This document shows, one piece after another, positions 1-12,032 of a stretch of 64,000 bases of DNA. This DNA is from Thozetella sp. PMI_491 (Eukaryota; Ascomycota; Sordariomycetes; Chaetosphaeriales; Chaetosphaeriaceae): contig MU270029.1 of NCBI GenBank assembly GCA_021432635.1, positions 671,611-735,610 of the forward strand, read 5' to 3'. How positions within the stretch are numbered: position 1 is the stretch's first letter; every line of letters begins with the position of its first letter. The position numbers were made by a program, and so were the translations under genes. A model generated the notes under the pieces. The model was not told the origin of the DNA. It was given only the letters and a program-made list of their open reading frames with translations, and searched no databases.

Positions 1-2311
1 CTCCCACTCCCATACAATAATGCTACACGATTGCCACTCAACTATTGATCCTTCCTCCCATAGTCACAGCATTCGCATGCCCAAACCGCAAACGAGCGAG
101 TCATAAGTTCCCGAACAAAGCACGCGACGTCGAGATCCGTGGACGAGAATCAGAGCCAGGTGAGCAGGGCCGTTGGCTCCAGTGCTTGCTTGGCAAGATG
201 TGTAGCAATAGGCGTGCAGCCTCTGTGTGAATGTGAATCCTCACGTTGGTCGCGGTTTGAGGAACGAGCCAATGCATCGGAATATGTCGTGCATATCTAC
301 GCTTGCAGCGACCCTTTGCATCTCTCTGCCTAGCCCTGCGCCGTGCAGGCAGGACTGCCGCGCTTATACTCAACACGGACCCTCCCAGATTGAATCCTTC
401 CATGCCAATGTAGCCGCTTTTGGCAAAGTCCTCAGCCTTTGGCCTGCGCTCGCTCTACTCTCCCTACCAACGCTTACTGAAAAGCTTCCTGTACGGCCCA
501 TGTAAATGGCCCTGTTTCATATTGTCTGGCTCTTGGTATCAGGGACGGGCGGATGTCGGGACTTGCATACAAAGCTTAATGGCACTGCCAACCGTCTCGA
601 GATGGTTGCCAATTTCGCAAGCCCTAGGTATCCAAAGTCAGCTTTGCCCGCGTTTTGCTGGCGCCGACCGCTATGTCATGGCCCTTGTTCTCTTCCTTCA
701 TGCCGTAGTTGGAAGCCGCCGGAGCGGTTCAGCCGAGTGGCGGCTCAAATCTGATTGGGGGGCTCGAGATAGACGTAGTTATCGACACAGTCATGACTAT
801 TCTGCAGAGCTGGGGTTAGTAGAGGGCAGTTGTTGAAAAGGCAAGAGTGGACGAACGGCCTTGATCTATCTGATGCCTTGGAAGGTCAGCAACACACGAC
901 AAGGCAACAATGAATTCCTAGACATAGGTCTGAATGCCTTCCTTTCCAAAAATAAAATTAAACCTTGGAGTGACCCTCCCGGACCTGAGGAAGAGGATTG
1001 CCTACCACGTAACATGTGTTGACGCCGACGGATGCCTCTGCTCAAGCAGATGTGGTTTGGAGTTTTGGAGAGATGACAGTGTAGGACAATCTCCCGCAGA
1101 GACGATGATGGTGTGGAACCTCCAAAAGAAGTGCCTTCATAGAAACTAGAACATGAAACGCCAAATTATCGATCTATTTCTTATACTCGAGACAACGTAG
1201 GCGGTGTAGCTGTCTCTTCCAACTACCAGCTCGCGTAGTATCATGTTGTCTCCAGCGAGACTTTCTTCCCCTTTCAGCCAGCGTCAAACCAGAAATCCCG
1301 TTATTGTACGACAATGGGCCGGCAAGCAAGGCTTTGTGTTCCGAGGCGACTTGGTCATATTTTATCGGGCATAGGGAGGACTGTTTTCATTGACAGGAAC
1401 AGACCAAGTCCATTCGTAGAGGCGAGGAGGCCTACTCTTCTTGTTGAGCTACTCAAATTTCTCACAAGCCAGCAGCAGGTGTAACAATCTGTACATGAGA
1501 GTGAGTGGATGAGCTGCAGCATGTTGCTGCTTGGGTGTGTGCGTCATTCCCTGGATTGTTTCCAAGTAACTGGCATTATTTTTGACCTCCCAATTCTCGT
1601 TTTTCTGGCGGCAAAGACTCTGCGCTGGCTTTTACTCAACGCCACACGAGTGAATGGGATCCATCCCAACTGTCAACGAACCTGAAAACACATCCATCAC
1701 GAGCACCGCGCCATGGGTATCCTTGAACCTCCAGTCAACCGCGACTTTTTCCCTTAACCCAAAGAGATATTAAAGCTAGCTCCGCGTCATCCAAGCCCCG
1801 CCGCCCTGCACGTCGTCGTCGTCGAGTATCCCCGACTCAACTTTTGCTTCCAAGAGCTACTCCCAGAACCTGGGTTCCGCGACTGTACACAATCAGACCA
1901 AGTGAGTGAAAGAATTCACCTTCCGGGTGGTTCCATGGCCCTATCCTTTTTACCAGCACGGTCTCCAGCTTTCAGAATCTCTTCCAACCCGCCCCCGCTA
2001 TATCACCATCCTCTCACTGCCTTGCCTTGCCCCTCCAAATTTTTCAACACCATCTTTGTGGCTCTGAAAGACTCCGAAGAGAGATCTCGAGCCCTCAGGC
2101 AGCCATCCAAGCAGCTCTTTTTCCCCCTCTCCCGTCGCTACATAAATATTCCCTCCACCCATCCTCCTCTGCCATGTCCATCCTCAACCATCCATCCACC
2201 TCCGAAGAGGCTTCTCCCTCAACCACCTCCAACCCTTCCCAAGCTCACAAGTCCAACTCAGCCTTGTCACGTCGTCTGAGTAACGTCTGTTCGTTTGCAG
2301 GTGCCGTTGCG
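1..2311. other. Left-edge non-coding stretch and leader of the RRM gene
   Basis: I see no supportable gene up to about 1900; open frames are short and without family signatures. From about 1780 the sequence becomes pyrimidine-rich, as in a fungal promoter/leader. A strong donor (GTGAGT at 1901) and a good acceptor after a T-rich tract (CAG ending at 2300) could define a 400-nt intron in the 5' leader of the gene beginning at 2312. Confidence 0.5.
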
Positions 2312-4060
2312 ATGCGCCACGAGGAAGAGATGGCCGCCATGGTCGCCCACACGGCCGACCCGAGCCGTGCCGAAGACAACTCCCCCGATATGGCCGCTCC
2401 AGGAGGCCACTTGCTGCGCGGTGCTTTCCTACCCTACGTGGTCACTTCGTGCGGCGTCAAGAACGTCGCCGCCCCCGCTGAGGACGACCTCCCAAGCCAG
2501 GTCTCGGCCCGCTCACCCGACTCGCAGGGATACGTCAAGGTCACCAAGGTCGTCCCCGTCGCCAAGCCCCACGATCGCCTCTCGCTGGATAAGTCGTCTG
2601 AAGTCGCTGATCAGCACATCGCGAACAAGAATGGCCTCGCACAGACGGAACGGATCGTTCCGGCCCAGGTCGTGGGCCTATCGTCCATGCCTTCTACCCT
2701 CGCTGCCGTCCCGTGGGGCCCACAGCCCTTCATGGAGCAGAATCCTCGCCGCTATGCCTCGCGCCCTGCGCAGCTTCACCCGCTTCGACAGCCCACCCTC
2801 CCAGGAATCATGGACGACCTCGAGATCCGCACCCAGGCGGCTGGAATCCCGGCTTCCGACGACTACATCGATTGGAGCACGGCGCGCCCAGAGAACTCCA
2901 CCTACCCCTTCTCCGTGACCCGCCCCAGCTCTCGCCACTCGTCCCAGTCGGCCACTTCGTTTTCCTACGGAGCTCGACCCAGCGGAGTCCACTACACCCC
3001 AGAGAACGGAGTGCAGTCGAACTTTCAGCGCTACAACCAGCTGCCGAGCTCCTCCAGCCCTGCGGCCCCCGGCACCGGCAATACCTACCGTGGCTCCCAA
3101 GCCGCGGGCAACACCCCCAGCACGGAACTCAGCGACCGCACTCCTCTCTCTGACATCCGGGTTCCGCTGAACTTCCACGGTGGAGTGCGAAGCTGCATCG
3201 GATCGCATATAGCTCACGGGTTCCGCTCGCCCCTCGCGAACGTCTCGCCGTCTCCCGTGTCGTCTACTGAGACCGGCACCGGCGGCCTCGTCCAAAACCT
3301 CGACAACGTGCGCATCGCGGACGAGGAGGCGCTGCGCATCTTCCGTCCGATGGAGAGCCGCCTCCAGGTGCGCGAGGTGCGGAACCAGGCGCAGGCGTAC
3401 GAGAACATGCTGTTCGGCTTCAGTCCCAACTACCGCGGCAACATCCACCTGGCTCGCAACAAGTCGGCTGACATTCCCTCTGAGAAGAACTGCTCCCTCT
3501 TCCTGCTTGGTCTAAACGCCAAGGTCACCACCCACGAGCTGCTGAGCAGCATCCGCAACGTGGGCCGCATCTATGCCACCCACATCAACAAGCCCGAGCC
3601 CGACAAGCAGCACATGACATGCGCCGCCAAGGTGACCTTCTTCGAGCGCAAGGCGGCCGAGCGCTTTTTCGACATGTACAACGCCACTGGCTTCAAGGTG
3701 CATGGCCATCTCGAGGTCGCCCGTGTGCTGTGGAACCGGATCCGCGCTGCCGAGTCGAACGACAAGCCGCACCGCACCCGCGTGCTCCAGATCGCCGGCC
3801 CGCCCGACCTCGTCAACCCCGAGGCGCTGACGGCCTACTTCTCTAGCAAGCTGGAGTTCCAGATCGACGAGATCATCCTGCAGGGCGCGTCGGAAGAGCG
3901 CAACGTCGTCGAGTATCGCTTCGGCAGCTACCGCTGCCAGGCCGAGGCGGCCAAGATGGCTCTCGGTCGTGAGTACCCTGACGGCAACGTCCGCACGTGG
4001 CACGGCCCTGATCCCTGCGACATTCTGGACGAGAATGGCGAGGCGATGCCGCGATATTAA
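2312..4060 (+). CDS. RNA-recognition-motif (RRM) protein
   Basis: Probable RNA-binding protein with a long disordered N-terminal part (Ser/Pro/Ala-rich, about 380 residues) followed by two RRM-like folds. The first starts near 3491 (CSLFLLGLNAKVTTHELLSS, an RNP2-like strand, followed by an RNP1-like strand around AAKVTFFERKAAERFF). The second runs from about 3776 (TRVLQIAGPPDLVN) to near the C-terminus. The frame is uninterrupted to TAA at 4058-4060. The start is uncertain. ATG 2312 follows a plausible leader intron (1901-2300) and gives 582 aa; an in-frame ATG at 2174 would give 628 aa with a Ser/Pro-rich extension. Similar single-copy RRM proteins occur across filamentous ascomycetes. The RNA target is unknown; I infer a post-transcriptional role only. 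Confidence 0.8.
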   Translation: MRHEEEMAAMVAHTADPSRAEDNSPDMAAPGGHLLRGAFLPYVVTSCGVKNVAAPAEDDLPSQVSARSPDSQGYVKVTKVVPVAKPHDRLSLDKSSEVADQHIANKNGLAQTERIVPAQVVGLSSMPSTLAAVPWGPQPFMEQNPRRYASRPAQLHPLRQPTLPGIMDDLEIRTQAAGIPASDDYIDWSTARPENSTYPFSVTRPSSRHSSQSATSFSYGARPSGVHYTPENGVQSNFQRYNQLPSSSSPAAPGTGNTYRGSQAAGNTPSTELSDRTPLSDIRVPLNFHGGVRSCIGSHIAHGFRSPLANVSPSPVSSTETGTGGLVQNLDNVRIADEEALRIFRPMESRLQVREVRNQAQAYENMLFGFSPNYRGNIHLARNKSADIPSEKNCSLFLLGLNAKVTTHELLSSIRNVGRIYATHINKPEPDKQHMTCAAKVTFFERKAAERFFDMYNATGFKVHGHLEVARVLWNRIRAAESNDKPHRTRVLQIAGPPDLVNPEALTAYFSSKLEFQIDEIILQGASEERNVVEYRFGSYRCQAEAAKMALGREYPDGNVRTWHGPDPCDILDENGEAMPRY

Positions 4061-6413
4061 TTTCGCTACCATACTTCCTGAACTTTATTGTCTCTCCAGC
4101 TCGGTCGTCTGGGAGATTTCTGCCTTGTTTTATGCCTTTCCTGTCCGGAACTACAACCATAACTGCTACGACAGAGTGAAAACAGTTCTGAGTCATATTG
4201 AGCAGCGAAGGAGAGCACTATCTCACGAAAGCCGCTCTCTCTCTCGGTTAGAGAGCGAAGAGCCATTCAGGTGTCTGCGGAAACAAGGCAGCGCACAGAA
4301 TTCTATTGACCAGACTAGATGACGGGCCCAGGAGAGACATGGAGATCTTGACGAAGTCGGAAGCATAGCTCTACGCCAGAGAGCCCTTGAGTTCTCCCAC
4401 TCGGCTGAGGGGAAAGGCTATCTGGAATCAATTGCTCCGGTACTTTTGGAAGCTCCGCATGACGACTGTCAAAGGAGCCCGCGCCGGGAGCCTGCATAGA
4501 GAGTTTATTGTTTTGATGCCCTCAGGCGCCTAGCTGACATCGGCGCACGGACTGCGTGTAACCCCGAATTCCCCTTTTCGATTGTTTCCCCGAAGACTAC
4601 TAGGTACCCCAAGTAAAGTAGGCTCGTTAGGACACGGCTATTGTACCCGATAAAAGAAAAAGGGATGCGCCTCTTATTTTACATGCTCTGTGATGTGATG
4701 TCCCGGTCCCGGACCGAAAGCTGCACGTCAGCATCGTGTCGGGCCTGCGTATGGCTTGTGCAAAGAACCCCGGCCGGGAATCCTCCCGTAATAGCGCAAT
4801 AGCGCCCCGGAAATGGGAGTCAACGTGCAGTTTATGGGTTCAATGCATGCGTGGGCAGACCACTTGGCGCCGTCCCACGGGGAGGGCTGCATGCCTCACA
4901 CAGCAACCGAGCTGCCGGACTGACGCTGCGTGGCTGCATAGTCCAGTGCATACAATGCACTAACCACCAGCCACCAGCGGCGGCCGCCGCTTGGGCCGCT
5001 GGGACCGGTGCCGCCCGCCCGCACTGGAATCGCCATCGACCCGCCGGAGTTGGCAGGTTTCGTATAAAGTTTTGTGCATCTCGGCGCTCCGGCCCCGCGC
5101 CGGCACAGCAGCCATAATAACGAGTTACATGTGCCGGTGTGCTCGGTCACCGCCGAGGTGGGTACGCCGCTGATGGCGCCCCGGACTAGTACATGTCCGG
5201 CGCCTCACTGCTTCGGACTCGTAACCTACCTCGAGGAGCTCGTGTATTTTTATTCATTTTCTGGGGGCGGGAACGGACCTGCTGGCGGGGAAGCTGCCCT
5301 ACGCTCGGCACCCTCCAATAAGACGCAGCCCGGCGAGTTGGGGAGCTGGGGGCCGGGACAAAGAATATCCTGTTTGGATAGTGCTGCTGCCACACAGTTG
5401 GGGGGGCTTTGGAATCGAACGCCGGGAGGCGCAAAAATAATCTGGTGTATTGGTTGGCGATCCACGAGGGGGGGAAATCTGGCGAGGACGGTGATGACTA
5501 AGGTGATTGTGGTGGTTGCCCGGAATAGCGATGGGAACAAGGGTCCTGCCGGGGATGCGAATGGGTGGTCATGGTCGTGGAACTCCAGCGCATGTGTCCG
5601 CATCACACTCACTCTCACGCCGCCCCCGCCCCCTCTCCCCTTTTTATCGCATCAGGGCGTACACAACGCCGTGGCCAGGTTCGCCAGGCTCCTGAGGCCA
5701 CAACTGGCGAGTAACTCGTCATATACTTGCGAGGGGCCGATGCTGACCTCGGCTAGGGTTCGGGCCGAAACGGAAGGTGAACTGCTGTCGCCGGGCCTTT
5801 TGTTGGCTGTTCTGATTGATCCGTTTGTAAGTGGTGTTGCCGCCGACCACCTCGGGCGCCGCGCCGCCGCGCCCGAGCAGGCAGCCACCGGCGTTAGAGG
5901 CCGCAACCGGGGCAGAACGAGGACCCGTGTCTCCGAGCCACTGGGCCCTTCTCTGGCGACGTCTGCGCTGGAACAGCGCGTCAGCAAAGGCCAAAGTCCA
6001 GGGCGCGCGGGCAGGGGGAGAGAGGGGGCCAGCGGCGAAACAGTTCTGACAGCTGCACCCCAGGCGGAGCCCGAGGTCTGCGGTCGGCGGTTCCCCCCTT
6101 CTAGCCGCCTTCTAGCTCCCTGCGGAGGCCGCTGGTGGCATACGGGACGTTGCGAACCCGACTCCTAGCCCTCCGAAAATATCCCAATATTGGCACGATC
6201 AGCCTGCTAACTCACAAGCCAAGCGTCTGAAAAGGAAATGGGGTCTTTTCGCCGGGGCCAATGGAACCTAGCAGGTGGTAGGCTGCCCCCAGCCACGGCG
6301 GGCTGCATTGTGTTTGTGCGGTGCAGGCCAAAGTACAACTCGTAAGGTACCCTGGGCTTTTGCGGCAACAGCCCGACTTCTCCTCTTGGCAGGTCGTTAG
6401 CGTTTGGCGGTGT

Positions 6414-6443
6414 CGCTGCCGCTGCCGCTGCCGCTGTCGCTGC
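6414..6443. repeat. Short hexamer microsatellite
   Basis: Tandem CTGCCG-like units (four or five, with one CTGTCG variant) lie in non-coding DNA. This is simple-sequence repeat only. Confidence 0.7.
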
Positions 6444-9400
6444 GCCCTCGGGTAGCCAGAGCGTTCCGCAGAAACGAAGCAACAGAAGGAAAGCAAAAGA
6501 AGGAGAAAAGATTAGGCAGACCTGTAAGATTTCAATATTGAGAGCATTTCCGATATGCTTCTTGGCCAAGGTGGTGAGCACTCTATCAGCGACACTCTAG
6601 AGCGGCGGGGACTTGTCATTTCCTCTTTGGCTCGACAGGGCCTCAGGGCCACAGGGCCCGGCGCTCACCGAGAGATCTTCGCCGCGATGGATTCCGTCAA
6701 TCTGCGACGGGCCCACGTGAGAAGGCCATCAAGCATCAAATTTGGCCGAAAGCTAGGCGATGGCAGCGTGCCGGGCCATCGAGGTAGGTTAAGGTATGTA
6801 GTTTGCTTGCGGGGCTCCGTTGGAATTCCGGACCCTGGCGCGGGCTTGCTTGCTTTTGGGTCCATCGTCGTGTAACAGCAGCATTCCCGGATATGCCCCG
6901 GGGGCCTCGGGCTGCGTCCGCGCCGCTGGCTTACAGGGGTTCGGCTTTCAGCTCGTCACGGCCACCACGCCACATTCGGCTGTCAAAAGATGGGGCAGCG
7001 GTGCCGCGCCCGAGGGAGCCAAGCAAGCGCTGCAGGCGCTGGTCCGTGTGGTTGCGTGGGCCTGACCCTCCCCCCCCCCCGACTATCGATGCCCCTGGTG
7101 TTGCATACTGCGCTCCGGAAATCGCTTTGTACCACCTTCCAGGCCCAACAGCCGGGCACACAGACCATGCCGCACCCGCTGCGCCGTTACTACATCCCGG
7201 GCTTGCGGAACCCTCGAGATGGCCGAGGACATTGGGCGTATTGGGCGTCTTCGCTGTCGATCCCTTGGATCCCTCCCGCATCAGTCCAACGGTCCGCCGG
7301 CGTCGGCTGTACAGAATACATATGCTTGCCGTGTCGGGTGGGGCCTGCACCCGCGCCGTCTCCCTGCCCTTGGGAGCCCACGTGCGCCGAAGCCGCTGAG
7401 CACACCGGACCGATTGTGACAGCAGTCACAGGACGAGAGAAGGCACGCGTGCGGGAAAATTCCACCGAAAGCAGTGCTATCCATGTCGACTACGTATGGC
7501 TCGGCGATGTGCCGCCCGCCCCCGGTACCGCCATGCCCTTGGTGCCTTCGCTAGGGGCCGCAAGGTTGCTCTCTTGGACGCCGACTAAGATGGCCTTTTG
7601 CATGCAAAGTCGTTGACAAAAAGGGAGGGTCGCGTGGTGGGCCACATATAAAATAAGGAAAAGTTCACTACTGTGTAGATTAGTGGACTGAAGTTCAGTT
7701 CTGTACCCTTTGGAGAGCGAGCCAATCAATGCTCCCAGGCTACTTTGGCGTCCCTGTGGCTTTGTTACAGTACCTGCCTAGCGTGCCCTTGGAGAGGGCG
7801 ATGGAGTGGGAGGTGGGAGAGAAGGCAAGCATGCTTAGCAGGCGCGGGCAGGGGTGTTGATATTCGACCGCGGAGATGTGTGCACACTCCCGAGAGACCG
7901 GGGAGCGCAAGATCAGACGACAATATTGGACGGAGATTTCCACAGGGGGCTGATCGGGGAGCTCGAATTCCCGATTGCTTTACCTAATGCCGTTTAGCAG
8001 CCGAAACTGTCATTCGGCCGTTGCCTAGATCCGAGACCGAACTGTCGCCAGAAGGATCTTGGACTTGCGCCGATCCGTACAAACACGTGGGGTCTTCCCT
8101 AAACGAGTGTACGGCTGGGCCAATAGAGCGCCGTCACACAGCGCTCTATCTTGCACTTACACGCCAAAAAAGCCAAAAGTGTGGATAGAAAAAATGGCCA
8201 TCACCTGTGGCGCCAATTCCATATTGAACCGCCTAGCAGCTTCGCATCTGCAGCTGTGTCGTGTCGTGTGGGACCGTTGGGACCTCGTATGCGATATGTA
8301 AGCCACGCTATCCTGATGCATGCTTGTTTCTAAATCGGGTACCCAATGACACTGAATTGCCCGTTTAAGCTAGGGAGCGAAGGAAAGGGCGGCTGAAGTT
8401 ATACGTGAACTGCATTGATTCGACCTTCGGGCTACCAGTACGAGATAGCAAATAGGGATTGCGTCTAACAAACTTGGACATGCTGACGGTGTGTGTCAAT
8501 TAGATGGAAAGTGAGGCTTGCTTGACACTGCGCCTTACATGCGCTTTCCCACGCCATGTAAGGGCTACTCAGCCCCGCCTGCCGATATAGCTTTCCAGAC
8601 AGGGCGAGATAAGAGACATCAGACATTGCGCTTGCGAGTGGCCCAGTAGTAAATTGACTGTTGAACGGACGGCTTGCTGTCTAATCTCAGCCGCGGTCTT
8701 CGTAGCATGTGTATGTGGACTAGAAGCCTTTTGACGCCCCTAGGCCACTGCTCCCCGTGACTTTGGCGTGTCGTCTCGCCATATCGGCTCATGCAAGCAG
8801 CCGTGTAGCGCTCGTGGACAACGCCACCCAAAGCAGGGACGTTGCATTCGCCACATCGACCAGATCTCTGGGACAGGAAAAGAGAGAAAGCATGCTCGAG
8901 GAAATCTCGGCCATGCCGGTTTTGGCCTATCTTGCCGCGCCCCAGCCGCGGTATGCCGGCACTTCTTGTGTGATGGGGGCGTAGAACCGGTCGGGACTGG
9001 TGCCTTATTTGATCAATATTCACGGACCTTGTGCTTTGGTTCTCTCGCCAATCATCGCTTACCTCGCCCCTCCAACTTCAACGACCTGGCTTCTCATATG
9101 GAAACCTAGGGCGGGTTTAGCCTATATGAATGCACTGGAATCAAGGCCAAGCCGATGTGTACGCCATCGCCGATGGGCCGGGAGACGGAGAAGGGTCGAG
9201 GCATCGTTCATCGTCTTCAATTCATCCTCTTTGGCTAAGATGATACGAAAAGGAGATCGAAAACCCCATAACCAGAGGCATTTCCACACATAAAAGTTTA
9301 TGGACACCACTTACACGATTCCACCCAACGCTGTTGTCCTGCGACGTCCGGCGATTTCTCGATCATATTCAGCGGCTCGTGGTTGAAAATAGAGATTGCA

Positions 9401-10618
9401 ATGGTTGAGTGAAACCTCTAAAGCTCTATAGTTAGTCAATTGGTATTCAAAGCCTTGGCCACGAGGCTCGGAGCTTGGCAAGTCGGTGAAACGGCCAGGA
9501 GAAACCCTGCCCGGAAGGTTCACTCGCGCCACATGTCCCATCAAGAAATGCAGACGTCTCTAAACAACATTGGATGCAATGCCTACGAAACGTCTATCCT
9601 CCTAGCGTTTCTACCCTGCGCTAGCAATTGCTGGAAAAACAAAGACTCGAGCAGCGGGCTGGCTCGAGCCGAGCCGGTGAAGGAGTCGCCAATGCTTTGT
9701 TCTGCAATCTGCATTGCGCTTGCGCTCCCCCAGAGCGCCTCATTGGCGATCGCTCACCCGCCCCTGCGTCATGATTAGCTACAGCTGCTGAACTCTAGTC
9801 ACGCTTTCCAGCACATGCCGCCCAACCGCCTGTAAGCGGTCCGTGGTTCTCTCGCATCATATAGCCCCGTTAGGGGAGCAAGGCTGACCGTCCATAGGGC
9901 AGCCACTTGGGTCAAGTGCACTGTGGCATGCAGCGGTCACCTCAATGGTGGTGGTGAAATGCGTCCGGTGCAGCCACCCCGGGGGTTATCCTGGTTAGGC
10001 CCGGCGCTGCGCTGCTTGGGCGGTCTCCGCGCCCCGGGACCATGTTCCCCCCAGGGCATGCGGGCCGCAATAAGCTCTGCAGAAGGGCAGCCGACCAAAA
10101 CACACCTAGACCGGGGCCGCCTGCAGGGCGCAGGGCGCGTGCAGCAAAACAGCACGCGACCTGCGACGAATCTGGAAAGGCAATCATGCTGAATACCGTA
10201 CGGTAGCCTATGGACCAAGACGGAAAAGTGAACAAGAATATAAAATAAAAATAAAAATAGCAATGATGATACGGAAACCCGCGCTGAGCGCGCGCCATGA
10301 TTATGATCCGGCCCAAAACAGCATAGTGATATCCAAGAGGCCCAAAAACGCCGTATAGCTCTGTCTGTCCCTTACCAGATGTTAAAAACTGGCAGATCCT
10401 CCGCCCCCAAAACGTGGCTTCGGGTCCCTCAACAAGCAGCCCTAGGCCGAGCCGCCGGCCTGCTGCGCTGGCGGCTCCACGACCTTGGGGGCGGAGCCGA
10501 ATGCAGGTCGCAAGAGATCTCTGAGATTCCCGGGGTGCTCGCTAGGCCGGGGGACGTTTAATCTCGCCGCGCGCCCGCCTGGGCCGGGTCGGGTCCCCCT
10601 CCCCATCTTCCCCCCCCC

Positions 10619-10777
10619 NNNNNNNNNNNNNNNNNNNNNNNNNNNNNNNNNNNNNNNNNNNNNNNNNNNNNNNNNNNNNNNNNNNNNNNNNNNNNNNNNN
10701 NNNNNNNNNNNNNNNNNNNNNNNNNNNNNNNNNNNNNNNNNNNNNNNNNNNNNNNNNNNNNNNNNNNNNNNNNNNNN
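10619..10777. other. Assembly gap (159 N)
   Basis: A run of 159 undetermined bases entered from a C homopolymer, which suggests the assembler failed in C/G-rich sequence. Translations across this point have no meaning. Confidence 0.98.
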
Positions 10778-11171
10778 CTTCCTTGGCGGTCACCGAACGC
10801 CGTGTTGGGTGACCCACCCTCCCCCCAAATCTCGGTAGCTTGGGACCTACCGTCCCTGCATCGATCGGCATCCGTTGAAGGTGTCATCCTGACGGGAAGG
10901 GCCTCCGATTAGTCGGGCGCGTAAGCAAGCGAGGGCGGGCCGGCAGCAGCTCTCGTTCGGCGGCTTACCAGTGGGCATATGCAAGCCCCTCCATTCCCCT
11001 TTTCCCTCTCGGCCTGCCGAGCGCGCTCTAATGCGGGTTTTTGGCTGCCTGCGGTCGGGGGTTTCGCTGGGGGAAGGGGGGAGGGTGACTGACTAAGGCC
11101 GTTGATAGTAGAAACCTGCAGCGTGTTACTCGTCTGGCCCCGATCGAACCGCGCTCGGATCCAAGAAATGA

Positions 11172-12032
11172 TCACTGCCCACCCCCTTGGTCTTGGTCCA
11201 TTGCTGGATACGTCAGCAGTTCGCTCATGGGACTCAGGCTCTCGTCCTGGCCCGCCATCGAGGACGACGCCACGAAGGACGACGACGGTGACGGCGTCTC
11301 CCAGTAGAGGTCCTCGACAGATGCTGTGTCACGATTCAAAAAGTCAGCTAAAACGGCACCCCCGAAACAAAGTTTAGGCCAGTCTGCACCACGACCACTG
11401 GGGAAGGGGGAGGGGGCAGCAGCAGTCCCATTCCCCCCCGTCCCCCCCGTCCCCCCCCCTTCAGAGGTCGTTCCCCCCTCCAAATTCGCTCCCCAACTTC
11501 CGCTTCGGAGACCGAAAGAAAACGTACCCTGGTCCTCGAGGCTGTCATCTGCGGTGATGGACCCCTTCTTGATCGCCCGTTTCTCGAATCGGACAATGTC
11601 CTTAGGGTCGACGATCCTGCCGCGCAAGGTGAAGAGAGTGTCCTTTGGCGGATCTTCCCGTTCTCTGCGGCGCTTCGTCTTGATCATGGCCAAATATTCG
11701 GAGCCCTTGATGTATTTGGTGTCTAGGTTCCACTTCTTGATCTGGGTCTTGTACTGCTTTTCCCTGCGAACGCAAATGCATGCGTCCAATTAGCGGCCAG
11801 TCGACACCGGGCCCCGGGGGGCGGCGGCGACTCGGAGCGCCGCCAGGGCCTTGGGTTGGGCTGGGTTTAGGGGGGGAAGAGGGCAAAGAGGCATCTCTTT
11901 ATCTTACGTTGCTTTGAAGTAATGCTGGTTCTCCATCTCCTTCATGACATCCTTGAGCTTCATGCTGCTGTAGAGATGGGTAATTGCATCCCGGTATGCC
12001 TCCCAGTCCTCCGGCCTTGTGGGCCGGAACAT
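11172..12032 (-). CDS. Clr5-domain protein, three exons
   Basis: Small protein built on the fungal Clr5 domain, a short helical module found at the N-terminus of many ascomycete proteins and named after S. pombe Clr5. Model: exons 12032-11908, 11763-11528 and 11323-11172, giving 170 aa. The domain starts at once: MFRPTRPEDWEAYRDAITHL, then KDVMKEMENQHYFKAT, and across the first intron EKQYKTQIKKWNLDTKYIK. This has the family order W..YR..I..LY, then H.F.AT, then KQYK..I.KW. Introns are 144 and 204 nt with donors GTAAGA and GTACGT; the second has a GCTGAC branch site before the acceptor. The upstream frame has no other ATG after its stop, so the start is well fixed. The C-terminal 50 residues are acidic and Ser/Pro-rich (DLYWETPSPSSSF), without a catalytic or ankyrin extension. 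Function unknown; possibly chromatin or regulatory. Confidence 0.85.

Larger units (their letters stand above)
4061..11171. other. 7.1-kb intergenic region with an assembly gap
   Basis: No gene I can support. Long open frames here (for example 5074-6168) read as Gly/Arg/Pro-rich noise, as expected in GC-rich DNA, with no domain. Notable contents: a CTGCCG-type microsatellite at about 6414-6443, short C runs (about 7070-7080), and the N run at 10619-10777 flanked by C-rich sequence. Confidence 0.5.

Noticed and set aside
722-790. tRNA-like stretch with GGTTCAGCCGAGTGG
   Set aside because: Resembles a Leu/Ser D-arm, but no pairing acceptor stem or proper T-loop could be drawn.
5074-6168. 364-codon open frame on +
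   Set aside because: Gly/Arg/Pro-rich composition, no domain, overlapping frames on the other strand equally open; a chance frame in GC-rich DNA.
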